From the NCBI GenBank assembly GCA_937944245.1, contig CALDYY010000019.1, positions 1 to 60,214 of the forward strand: a stretch of DNA of 60,214 bases, read 5' to 3'. Of this stretch, positions 28,701 through 36,123 are shown piece after piece. Source of the DNA: an uncultured Saprospiraceae bacterium (GTDB lineage Bacteria > Bacteroidota > Bacteroidia > Chitinophagales > Saprospiraceae). Made by a program: the position numbers and the translations under genes. Position 1 is the stretch's first letter. The number at the start of each line of letters is the position of its first letter. The notes below the pieces were generated by a model that had not been told where the DNA came from, did no database searches, and was given only the letters and a program-made list of their open reading frames with translations.

Positions 28701-28980
28701 ACATTGGGACAAGCGTTTGTATGACAAGGTATTAGATATTGTACTCATCACGCCCCAAGAAGTCATTTTAGTACAAAATTCTGGCTTTTACGGGGAGGAT
28801 AAGCGAAATCGAAAACACATTATTGATACTTTAAGCACTTGGAGTTTTTTAGCCTCAAAAGGGCTGAAACAAGTTTTTCCCAATAAAAGAATAAAGGTTT
28901 GGATTAATTTTGTGTTGAGTGGAACTATGATTGAAGTAAAAACAAAACAAGTCATGCAAGCACCTAAAACATTATTCTAA
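25726..28980 (+). CDS. UvrD/Rep-family ATP-dependent helicase, AddA-like, with a degenerate C-terminal nuclease domain
   Basis: This is a 1084-residue superfamily 1A helicase for DNA break processing. Motif I is SAGAGSGKTYRLT, motif II LLMVDEFQDTSP, motif III GDPKQSIYGFRGAEPQL, motif V VNIMTYHKSKGLEYPIVI and motif VI LLYVGITRARDYLVF. The last about 200 residues have the helical then alpha/beta layout of the AddA PD-(D/E)xK nuclease, but the expected (D/E)xK is replaced. VLDIVL (Asp1004) is kept, while the next strand reads EVILVQNSG. It starts at TTG. It is followed 21 bp later by udk. No AddB-like partner is adjacent. Confidence 0.88.
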   Translation: MGKEYNLKIISAGAGSGKTYRLTQEMVNLLRKGIRASGIIATTFTAKAAAELQERVRTKLLEEGLTKQADELSNALIGTVHGLGVKLLKRFAFEAGVSPSVDIIAEEDQQIMFNQSLSMVLHQERVEKMERLCDRLGLSKKDNHDWRKEVKQITEVARTNAFGKAQLEESKLRSIQSFEQYLGNANQLSKTAYLQQLVQAIDHAIQVLENGEDETKITRTAIAELKGIKREFKLKGDLYWWEIVKLTKLKVSKRSQEELNDLQALAAQHEQLESFREDIRQYIELLFDIANEAIEEFDRYKKQRGLVDYTDMEVSIKDLLDHPEVKSVLAEELDLLMVDEFQDTSPIQLEIFLKLSKLAKFSVWVGDPKQSIYGFRGAEPQLMQAIIQKNDGIKPEDIQDTSWRNREDVVYSTNAIFTKAFSDLPVEQIALKPVRTKTKCNKHFDAEPIEANEALIHWHFKLEGSGNTNQTWMNNCIATSIKNMIEGKVYVCPKDSSTWRTAEFGDVAILCRSNKECQDMADALHRAGLNAAISRVGLMTTAEAKLVMACMKYILTRQDTLSVAEILLLATKIPIEQIIDDRLRYLKAKEEGTAIGYWASDQPYIKQLDALREQVKELSSSEILNLLLDELDLRRIIAGWGNLQQRMDNVDVLRKMADEYEERCNRLHTGASLGGFLLWLNEIENAKTDRQSSGETKDAVNIMTYHKSKGLEYPIVICHSMEQNLKADVWGMEIMTDRKEVNLDDVLGGRWLRYWVNPYADQVKNTPLDVRLTQSPIYQNRYQHALAEEARLLYVGITRARDYLVFVSREKPTKWLNRVWHNGKEDLPTLDPGSYETPWQWNHKFLTIRTEVFQFDKEFPEEAISLQPVNYIEPPSGKKDHMLYQIDLTKENWSAIHETKTGKGLQYTSGFDLEENTPHQTVSKAIKAFTIAFWLEEDAQTAKAMAQAHIHRFAIDEVITAEQLYQLTKAFYELLNNKFSIQQQFRKYPIRLHWDKRLYDKVLDIVLITPQEVILVQNSGFYGEDKRNRKHIIDTLSTWSFLASKGLKQVFPNKRIKVWINFVLSGTMIEVKTKQVMQAPKTLF

Positions 28981-29001
28981 ATCAAAAAAATAATCATTAT
29001 T

Positions 29002-29616
29002 GTGAGACCTTTCATTATAGGCATTTCGGGAGGCAGTGGTTCAGGGAAAAGCACTTTTATAAAAATGATTGAGGCAAGTTTTAAAGAAAATGTTTGTGTA
29101 ATCCCTCAAGACGATTATTACCTTCCTAAAAATCAACAAGTTAGAGACAATAAGGGAGTAAAGAATTTTGACCTACCAACAGCTATTGATAGTGAAACTT
29201 TTTATAATGATTTACTAAAAATAGCGGAAGGAAAACCTGTTAGAAAGTTAGAATACAATTTTAATAACCCTAATATCCAGCCACAGGAAAAAATATTTTA
29301 TCCCGCACCTATTGTAATTGTAGAAGGAATTTTTGTTTTTTATTTTCCAGAAATAAGTGAATTATTCGATTTAAAAATATTTATTCATGCAAGGGAAAGC
29401 CTAAAAGTAATCCGAAGAATCAAACGCGACCAAATAGAAAGAAACTATCCTTTGGATGACGTTTTGTACCGCTACGAACATCACGTGATGCCTGCTTTTG
29501 ATAAGTACATAAAACCTTTCAAAGATAAAGCGGATATTGTCATCAATAATAATAATCAACTAGACACCGCGTTCGAGGTATTTCAAGGATTTTTAAAACA
29601 TAAATTGGGCATTTAA
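29002..29616 (+). CDS. udk: Uridine kinase
   Basis: This is a 204-residue P-loop kinase of the uridine kinase/phosphoribulokinase family, which phosphorylates uridine and cytidine in salvage. Walker A is GISGGSGSGKST near the N-terminus. PQDDYYLPK, NFDLPTAID and IVEGIFVFY match substrate-site blocks. The start is GTG at 29002, fixed by the motif position. It lies 21 bp after the helicase gene and 12 bp before the beta-barrel gene, so the three are probably co-transcribed. Confidence 0.9.
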   Translation: MRPFIIGISGGSGSGKSTFIKMIEASFKENVCVIPQDDYYLPKNQQVRDNKGVKNFDLPTAIDSETFYNDLLKIAEGKPVRKLEYNFNNPNIQPQEKIFYPAPIVIVEGIFVFYFPEISELFDLKIFIHARESLKVIRRIKRDQIERNYPLDDVLYRYEHHVMPAFDKYIKPFKDKADIVINNNNQLDTAFEVFQGFLKHKLGI

Positions 29617-29628
29617 GAACGAACCATT

Positions 29629-30744
29629 ATGAAATATTTATATTGTATTTTAATCATCTTGTGTTCTGTTCCAAATTTTGCTCAGTCCACCTTAACATCC
29701 TATTGGGGGATAGCTAATGGAAATTTACAAGGTAGTTTCATAGATGACAAAAAAAATACTTATACTTCATTAAATCTTGATTTTCAAATAGGTAAGATTC
29801 TAGGGAAACGATGGATAACAGGAATTGGACTTTCTGCTAGTACCGAAATCACCCAAAATATAAAAAATCCAAAGCAACGATTTTCTGCTGCTAGTACAGG
29901 TACTTCAATTTTTACCCAATATCATTTTTTGCAAAAACAAAATACCTCTTTTTATATTGCTCCAAGTATTTTATTCAGCAAAATATATACTACTAACGAC
30001 GTGATTAGTCTTTCCAGTAGTGGTAATCGCGTAGATTACTTGCAAACCAGTCTGACATTAGGGAATTATTATTTTTTAAATCCTTACATAGCACTTCAAT
30101 CGGCTATTTCCTTTCACGCATTAGAGGAAACATCCTCTAAAAACATAATGTCTATTAGAACACATGAGAATTTAGAATTTAATATTGGCTTACAATTTTT
30201 TATAAACACTTATCAAACAGATTATCAGTTGCCAAATAAAAAAGATAAAGCATACGCACTTCTATCTAAAACTTGGCTATTGGAAGGAAAACTACAATCT
30301 AAAAATACTTTATTAGCATCATCGAAAATAAATGTAAATACAGGATTACATTATTTTTTATTCAATTATTTATCAGTAGGTAGCCAATTTGGTGGTCATT
30401 ATATTTACGATACAGAGGAATATCGTTTTCTAATAAAACCTAGTCTAAGATTTTATTTACCTACTAATATAAATTATTTTTATCTCGAAATAGGAGCTGG
30501 AGCTACTCAAGAAAAAATAAAAATTAATAATACTTTTCGATATAATCCTACCGTATTTGCAGAGGGGCAACTGGGCTTTGGATTATTTTTATCCCATAAC
30601 GTAGCCTTACAAGGTGGCGTTTTTTATAGATACTACACTCCTTGGGACAATAAACCACTTGTAGAAAACAGCTTTAGGGGTATTGGTTCTAATATCGGCA
30701 TTCAATATTTTTTGTGGAATAGTAAAAAGAGGATTATAAAATAG
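29629..30744 (+). CDS. Predicted outer-membrane beta-barrel protein of unknown function
   Basis: This is a 371-residue protein with a signal peptide (MKYLYCILIILCSVPNFAQS). The mature part is an alternating polar/hydrophobic pattern with many Tyr, Phe and Asn, typical of an outer-membrane beta-barrel, ending FRGIGSNIGIQYFLWNSKKRIIK. A basic C-terminal tail after the last strand is unusual, since barrels normally end in an aromatic residue. Its last 11 bp overlap the end of the convergent gene at 30734. Base composition is more AT-rich than its neighbours, which could mean relaxed selection or transfer. Confidence 0.65.
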   Translation: MKYLYCILIILCSVPNFAQSTLTSYWGIANGNLQGSFIDDKKNTYTSLNLDFQIGKILGKRWITGIGLSASTEITQNIKNPKQRFSAASTGTSIFTQYHFLQKQNTSFYIAPSILFSKIYTTNDVISLSSSGNRVDYLQTSLTLGNYYFLNPYIALQSAISFHALEETSSKNIMSIRTHENLEFNIGLQFFINTYQTDYQLPNKKDKAYALLSKTWLLEGKLQSKNTLLASSKINVNTGLHYFLFNYLSVGSQFGGHYIYDTEEYRFLIKPSLRFYLPTNINYFYLEIGAGATQEKIKINNTFRYNPTVFAEGQLGFGLFLSHNVALQGGVFYRYYTPWDNKPLVENSFRGIGSNIGIQYFLWNSKKRIIK

Positions 30745-31012
30745 TATCAAATTCATCTTCTGATGTTGGTGTTAACTTTTGCATTGCGCCCATTATTCTT
30801 TGGTGCATTTTAATAAAATCTTCTTCTACCGCTTTTATAAATTCTTTATCTACAATTTTTTGTAACGATTCTGTGTTATTTATCTGTTCGCTTTCTCTGA
30901 TTTTATATACTTGCTCATAAAGCCCAGATTCAAACTTCACAGACAAACGATTATTTAATTTAAATAATGTTATTTTTAGATTTGGATGTTCTATATAACC
31001 AATAATTCTCAT
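30734..31012 (-). CDS. Conserved small hypothetical protein
   Basis: This is a 92-residue soluble protein beginning MRIIGYIEHPNLKITLFKLNNRLSVKFESGLYEQVYKIRESE, with a helical, acidic second half. I recall similar short proteins in other Bacteroidota but know no function. It starts at an ATG at 31012 and overlaps the end of the convergent barrel gene by 11 bp. Both the compact fold-like pattern and codon use support a real gene. Confidence 0.7.
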   Translation of the reverse strand: MRIIGYIEHPNLKITLFKLNNRLSVKFESGLYEQVYKIRESEQINNTESLQKIVDKEFIKAVEEDFIKMHQRIMGAMQKLTPTSEDEFDTIL

Positions 31013-31047
31013 CTCTCTTCCTTTTAATTAATTAATATTTTAAAACG

Positions 31048-31055
31048 TATATTTG
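31048..31055 (+). promoter_or_regulatory. Possible -7 element for the DoxX-family gene
   Basis: TATATTTG matches TAnnTTTG, 19 bp before the ATG at 31075. No -33 TTTG is seen. Confidence 0.4.
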
Positions 31056-31074
31056 TGTAAAACTAACTTAAACG

Positions 31075-31506
31075 ATGAAAGTTTTATTCCAAACCACACC
31101 GATTTGGGAACAGCAAAGTATAAGTATCGTCAGAATTATATTGGGTTTATTATTGATTTATCATGGAATAGAAATATTTAATTCCGAATTAATGCAGCAA
31201 TATACCACATGGGATGTTTTCAAAGGTAATTACGCCAAATTTCTCGTTTATTCAGGAAAGCTATCAGAGCTAGTAGCAGGTATCTTACTAACGCTTGGTT
31301 TATTCACACGTATTGGCGCACTCCTTTGCATAGGAACACTCGCTTATATCACTTTTTTTGTAGGGCAAGGCAGATTTTGGTATCAAGACCAACACCCTTT
31401 TATGTTTGTACTGTTGGGTGCATTATATTTTTTTATTGGTGCTGGTTCTTGGAGTTTGGATGCGGTTTTATTCAAAAAATTAACCTTAAAATCCAATAAG
31501 GACTAA
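31075..31506 (+). CDS. DoxX family membrane protein
   Basis: This is a 143-residue integral membrane protein with four hydrophobic helices and the DoxX pattern: SIVRIILGLLLIYHGIEIF, KFLVYSGKLSELVAGILLTLGLFTRIGALLCIG and a C-terminal LLGALYFFIGAGSWSLDAVLF. DoxX proteins are linked to respiratory or thiol redox chemistry in some bacteria, but the role of this subtype is unknown. It has its own likely promoter, and the next gene (ilvA) is 81 bp downstream. Confidence 0.85.
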   Translation: MKVLFQTTPIWEQQSISIVRIILGLLLIYHGIEIFNSELMQQYTTWDVFKGNYAKFLVYSGKLSELVAGILLTLGLFTRIGALLCIGTLAYITFFVGQGRFWYQDQHPFMFVLLGALYFFIGAGSWSLDAVLFKKLTLKSNKD

Positions 31507-31587
31507 GGAACAATCGATGTAGTAATGATGTTCTTGAGTTTAATCGTATGAAGTTGATTAGTTTCATCGAGTTATAAATATACAGTT

Positions 31588-32871
31588 ATGGTTCAGTTGA
31601 TGAATGGAACGTTGCAAGAGAAACAATTTCAAATTTCGATTGAAGAAATATACAGAGCAAAAGTTCGCTTGCGCAGTGTCGCAGAGCATACTCCACTGAT
31701 GCACAATTTGAGCCTTTCAGAGCAATATGGATGTAACCTTTTTTTAAAAAGAGAAGATTTACAAGTAGTACGCTCTTATAAAATACGAGGTGCTTTCAAT
31801 AAAATGGCAACACTACCAAAAGAAGTATTGGATAGAGGTGTGGTATGTGCCAGTGCAGGTAATCATGCGCAAGGAGTGGCATTTGCCTGTTATAAAATGG
31901 GGGTAAAGGGCAAAATTTTTATGCCTTCTGTAACACCAAAACAGAAAATAAGTAAAGTAAAACTTTTTGGTAAAGAGCAAGTTGAGGTTGTTCTAGTAGG
32001 TGATACTTATGATGATGCTTTTTTTGAGGCAAAAAAATATGCAGAAAATAATCAAAAAACCATTATACATCCTTTCAATGATGAACGAACGATTGAGGGG
32101 CAAGGTGTAGTTGGATTGGAGATATTAGAAGATGCTAAAGTACCTATTGATTATTTGTTTTCGCCAATTGGTGGCGGTGGATTAATTAGCGGCGTGGGAA
32201 GTGTGTTCAAGCAAATGAGTCCTCAAACCCAAATTATTGGTGTAGAGCCAGAAGGCGCACCAGCCATGAAAGTTGCTTTAGAACGTGGTGAAGTCGTCAA
32301 ATTGGATCATATTGACCCTTTTGTAGATGGGGCAGCTGTAAAAAAAGTGGGTGATATTAATTTTAAAGTCTGTCAAACTGTGGTAGATGATATTATTTTA
32401 GTACCCGAAGGGAAAGTATGCACTACCATTTTAGATTTATACAACGGCGAAGGTATCGTAGTAGAGCCAGCAGGTGCACTTTCCATAGCAGCGTTGGATT
32501 TTTATAGTGATAAAATCAAAGGGAAAAACGTAGTTTGTATTGTTAGTGGCGGAAATAATGACATCACTAGAACAGAAGAAATAAGAGAGCGTTCTTTATT
32601 GTATGAGGGATTGAAGCATTATTTTGTAATTCGATTTCCGCAGAGGGCGGGCGCTTTGAGAGAGTTTTTAAATAATGTGCTCGGACCAACTGATGATATT
32701 ACCCGTTTTGAATATGGTAAAAAAAATAGTAAGGGCAGCGGCGCAGCTTTGGTAGGTATAGAACTACAATCAAAAAATGATTATGCTGCATTGATACAAC
32801 GAATGGACAATAATAACGTTAATTATCAACAACTTAATGGCGACCCAATGCTTTTTGATTGGATTGTTTGA
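31588..32871 (+). CDS. ilvA: Threonine ammonia-lyase (threonine dehydratase)
   Basis: This is a 427-residue PLP enzyme that converts L-threonine to 2-oxobutanoate, the first step toward isoleucine. The PLP lysine lies in VVRSYKIRGAFNKM. CASAGNHAQGVAFA and SPIGGGGLISGVGSVF form the cofactor phosphate and substrate loops. A single ACT-like regulatory domain occupies about residues 345-427 (YFVIRFPQRAGALREFLNNVLG). This is the shorter one-ACT form. It is likely feedback-regulated by branched-chain amino acids. No other ilv gene is nearby. Confidence 0.93.
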   Translation: MVQLMNGTLQEKQFQISIEEIYRAKVRLRSVAEHTPLMHNLSLSEQYGCNLFLKREDLQVVRSYKIRGAFNKMATLPKEVLDRGVVCASAGNHAQGVAFACYKMGVKGKIFMPSVTPKQKISKVKLFGKEQVEVVLVGDTYDDAFFEAKKYAENNQKTIIHPFNDERTIEGQGVVGLEILEDAKVPIDYLFSPIGGGGLISGVGSVFKQMSPQTQIIGVEPEGAPAMKVALERGEVVKLDHIDPFVDGAAVKKVGDINFKVCQTVVDDIILVPEGKVCTTILDLYNGEGIVVEPAGALSIAALDFYSDKIKGKNVVCIVSGGNNDITRTEEIRERSLLYEGLKHYFVIRFPQRAGALREFLNNVLGPTDDITRFEYGKKNSKGSGAALVGIELQSKNDYAALIQRMDNNNVNYQQLNGDPMLFDWIV

Positions 32872-32882
32872 TAATATAAAAA

Positions 32883-32904
32883 TATCTGAATTTAAAATCA
32901 GATA
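32883..32904 (+). terminator. Weak hairpin after ilvA
   Basis: Seven-base perfect arms (32883-32889 and 32898-32904) flank an A/T loop in the 42-bp gap between ilvA and the Cys-rich gene. The stem is A/T-rich and weak. Confidence 0.35.
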
Positions 32905-32913
32905 AATTATAAG

Positions 32914-33276
32914 ATGAAGGGAGTAGTTTATTTTTTACTAATTTATGTATGCTTTACGCTAAGTTTACCTTACTTAGCAATAAATGTAAATGACTGTGGG
33001 AAAAATAAAACAACTGCTACCCTATCCAAAGAAAAAATGCCTTGCCACGGGCATGAGCACACTGAAAACGAAGAGAAAGAAGAGCAAGGCAAGTGTAATT
33101 GTCCACCTTTTTGTTCTTCTTGTGTAGGTTGTATAGCAACTTATGTTTTCTTTTCTGCCAGCACCTATTCTAAAAATATACAATGGAAAATTGTAAATAC
33201 TAAGCCTCAAATAGAAGCACAACTTTTTGCTCAAACCTATATCAATCTTATTTGGCAGCCGCCCAAAATGGTTTAA
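32914..33276 (+). CDS. Small exported Cys/His-rich protein, partner of the HMA-TonB receptor
   Basis: This is a 120-residue protein with an N-terminal hydrophobic signal or anchor (about residues 3-22). Next comes a metal-binding-looking stretch: PCHGHEH, then a Glu/Lys run, then GKCNCPPFCSSCVGC (six Cys within 15 residues counting CNC, C, C, C). The C-terminus ends in LIWQPPKMV. The layout resembles small proteins found beside HMA-containing TonB receptors in Bacteroidota, including families ending in a PP motif. It lies 115 bp upstream of such a receptor. A role in copper or another soft-metal handling is inferred. Confidence 0.7.
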   Translation: MKGVVYFLLIYVCFTLSLPYLAINVNDCGKNKTTATLSKEKMPCHGHEHTENEEKEEQGKCNCPPFCSSCVGCIATYVFFSASTYSKNIQWKIVNTKPQIEAQLFAQTYINLIWQPPKMV

Positions 33277-33391
33277 ATTCTTTCCAATTTTCTTATTTTA
33301 ATCATTACTATTTTATAAAACTAATTACTTAGTCGTTAGGATATTTTTTATGTCCAACACTGATTAAAGTGATTAAAACCATTTTGACATT

Positions 33392-35983
33392 ATGAAAATC
33401 AATTATAATTCGCTTTATAAATTAAGCGTTAACTCGTTATTATTTATATGTTTTTGCTTTTTTACTTCAAAAGTAAATGCTCAATTAGACACTTTATCTA
33501 TCGTTGTGGATGGTGTTTGTGGAATGTGCCAATATAGAGTTGAAAAAACAGCCTTCAATACTAAAGGAGTAAAAGATGCTTTTTGGGATGAGACTACGCA
33601 TATACTGGTTGTTGCGGTAGAAAATAGTAAGTTCGAGGAAAAGAATTTGCATACCAATCTCGCTGCTGTTGGGCATTCTACCAATAAAGTAGAAGCCATT
33701 AAATCCGCTTATGATGCCCTACCCGATTGTTGTAAATATAATGACGAAAGCAATCCGCATTTGCTGGAACAAAAAACAGGAAAAAAGGGAAATACAAACA
33801 TTATATCTGGAATGGTTTATGAAAAAAATATAAAAGGCAAGCAAGTTCCTTTGATAGGTGCTACCATTCAATGGAAAGGGACAAACGTTGGAACAGTAAC
33901 AGATGTAGATGGTCATTTTCAACTAGATAGAATGCCAGATAATGAAGAAATTATTGTTAATTATGTTGGTTATGAAACAGATACAATTAACATGAATAAT
34001 CAATATATGGTAGCTATTGTATTGACGAACAATGCCACACTTTCAGGTGTGGAAGTGGTACATCGGCGAAAATCAACAGAAATTTCTTTTTTAAATCCAA
34101 TTAAAACGCAAATGATTGGAGAAAAAGAATTGCTCAAAGCAGCCTGCTGCAACTTATCCGAAAGTTTTGAGACCAACCCTACCGTACAACTTTCCTACAC
34201 TGATGCGGTTACAGGAACACAACAAATTGAGATGCTAGGACTTTCCGGACCCTATGTACAGATGATGCGTGAAAGCATTCCCAGCATTAGAGGTTTATCG
34301 AGTTTGTATGGATTAACTTACATTCCTGGGACTTGGATTGAGGGCATTCAATTGAATCTAGGTGCAGGTTCTGTGGTAAATGGTTTTGAAAGCGTTACGG
34401 GGCAAATTAATGTCGAATTGCGCAAGCCAGAAAATAGCGACCGAATGTACCTTAACTTTTATGCTAGTGAAGCAGGAAGGTTTGAAGCAAATGCCAATTT
34501 TAGCCAAAAATTGAATGAGCGCTGGTCAACAGCATTGTTATTGCATGGCAAATACCAACAAATTGAACTAGACCGCAATAGAGATGGATTTTTAGATATG
34601 CCTTTAGTCAGCCAGTGGATTGGTTTGAATCGTTGGAAATACAAGGATGAAAAGGGCTTAGAAATGCAATTTGGCATTCAAGGGGTGTTTATTGAACAAA
34701 CATCAGGTCAAGTTAATTTTGATAAAAACATCGCTAATCAAGATGTTTGGGGCGCATTATTACAAACTAACCGAGTGGAAGGTTGGATGAAAATTGGAAA
34801 AGTATTTCCTGCTAAACCCTATTCTAGTATTGGTTTTCAGCTTTCTGGTGTACATCATCAACAAGATGCTAATTTTGGTCAAAGAATTTATAATGCTACC
34901 CAGAATAGTCTTTATGCTAATTTAATTTATCAAGGTATTTTAGGTACAACCAAGCACAATTATAAAATTGGCAGTAGTTGGCAATTAGATGAAGTGGATG
35001 AAAATATAATGCTGACTTTACAAGCACAAGCAACGCAGCCATTTCGTCGCTTAGAGTCCGTGCCTGGTGCTTTTGCAGAATACACGTTTACACACTCGGA
35101 TAAATTTACAGCAGTCGCTGGTTTACGCGGCGATTATCACAACAATTATGGCTTCTTCGCAACGCCTCGTCTGCACTTGCGCTACGCTCCTCGCCCCAGC
35201 ACCACCCTGCGTGCATCTGTGGGTAGAGGGCTAAGAACAGCTACTATTTTTTCGGAAAATATTGGCATATTTGCTTCCAACAGAGCTATTTCTGTGGAGC
35301 GCCGATTTGAAAATAATCCCTACCAATTGGATGCTGAAGTAGCTTGGAATTATGGTTGGAACGCCACTCAAGACATCGAATTATGGCAACGTCCGTCCAC
35401 CTTAAGTTTGGACGTTTATCATACTAATTTTAAAAACCAAATTGTAGTGGATTATGATTTTAATCCTCAACAGATTCGTTTTTATAATTTAGAGGGGCAG
35501 TCTTTTTCTACTAGCTTGCAAGCACAATGGGATGTGGAAGTCCTAAATCGCTGGGATGTGCGTTTGGCATATCGCTACAATGATGTGCAAACGGATTATA
35601 AAAATGAGCGATTGCGAAAGCCTTTTCTTTCAAAGCACATTGCTTTTGTGAACACCGCTTACGAAACCAACAATCAATGGAAATTTGATGCAACAGTGAG
35701 CTGGCAATCGAGTAAGCGCATTCCAAGTACCGCTACCAATCCGCATGATTTTCATATGCCAAAAGCGTCTCCTAATTTTTTCTTAGTCAATGCACAAATC
35801 AGCAAAGGCTGGGGCGAGCGACTAGAAATATATTTAGGTGGCGAAAACTTACTGAATTTTCAACAGGAAATGCCCATTATCAATAGTGAAAATCCATTAA
35901 GTCCTTATTTTGATGCTTCCCTGGTGTGGGGACCAATTTTCGGACGTAATGTTTATACAGGTTTGCGTTATCGCTTGAAATAA
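33392..35983 (+). CDS. TonB-dependent receptor with an N-terminal heavy-metal-associated (HMA) domain
   Basis: This is an 863-residue outer-membrane transporter. A signal peptide ends near residue 30. An HMA-like domain (about 33-100) carries the metal-binding CGMC (Cys43, Cys46) and a following DCC. A carboxypeptidase-regulatory-like domain (about 138-220: ISGMVYEKN, GTVTDVDGHFQL) precedes the plug (about 235-345) and a 22-strand-type barrel ending NVYTGLRYRLK. HMA domains bind copper, zinc or similar ions, so the substrate is probably a metal or metal complex. It pairs with the upstream Cys/His-rich gene and ends at a strong hairpin. Confidence 0.88.
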   Translation: MKINYNSLYKLSVNSLLFICFCFFTSKVNAQLDTLSIVVDGVCGMCQYRVEKTAFNTKGVKDAFWDETTHILVVAVENSKFEEKNLHTNLAAVGHSTNKVEAIKSAYDALPDCCKYNDESNPHLLEQKTGKKGNTNIISGMVYEKNIKGKQVPLIGATIQWKGTNVGTVTDVDGHFQLDRMPDNEEIIVNYVGYETDTINMNNQYMVAIVLTNNATLSGVEVVHRRKSTEISFLNPIKTQMIGEKELLKAACCNLSESFETNPTVQLSYTDAVTGTQQIEMLGLSGPYVQMMRESIPSIRGLSSLYGLTYIPGTWIEGIQLNLGAGSVVNGFESVTGQINVELRKPENSDRMYLNFYASEAGRFEANANFSQKLNERWSTALLLHGKYQQIELDRNRDGFLDMPLVSQWIGLNRWKYKDEKGLEMQFGIQGVFIEQTSGQVNFDKNIANQDVWGALLQTNRVEGWMKIGKVFPAKPYSSIGFQLSGVHHQQDANFGQRIYNATQNSLYANLIYQGILGTTKHNYKIGSSWQLDEVDENIMLTLQAQATQPFRRLESVPGAFAEYTFTHSDKFTAVAGLRGDYHNNYGFFATPRLHLRYAPRPSTTLRASVGRGLRTATIFSENIGIFASNRAISVERRFENNPYQLDAEVAWNYGWNATQDIELWQRPSTLSLDVYHTNFKNQIVVDYDFNPQQIRFYNLEGQSFSTSLQAQWDVEVLNRWDVRLAYRYNDVQTDYKNERLRKPFLSKHIAFVNTAYETNNQWKFDATVSWQSSKRIPSTATNPHDFHMPKASPNFFLVNAQISKGWGERLEIYLGGENLLNFQQEMPIINSENPLSPYFDASLVWGPIFGRNVYTGLRYRLK

Positions 35984-35985
35984 CT

Positions 35986-36040
35986 AAAACCATCCGTGAG
36001 TTTTCCAAATGGTTTATTTGAAAAATCTACGGATGGTTTC
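35986..36040. terminator. Long bidirectional terminator hairpin
   Basis: Perfect 11-bp arms (35987-35997 and 36029-36039) enclose a second inner stem (TTTTC/AAAT with one bulged base). Together they form a long hairpin 3 bp after the TonB receptor stop and facing the convergent TPR gene. Confidence 0.75.
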
Positions 36041-36123
36041 AACTACACGCCAAATATAAGCCCTACTTGTCCGAAAAAACGGGAAAAAAGTGTTAAAGTC
36101 GGAGGTTTAACATTCACTATTCA

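Noticed and set aside
35156-35230. Locally GC-rich stretch inside the HMA-TonB receptor
   Set aside because: It is in frame, encodes normal barrel residues (PRLHLRYAPRPS) and shows no sign of an insertion.
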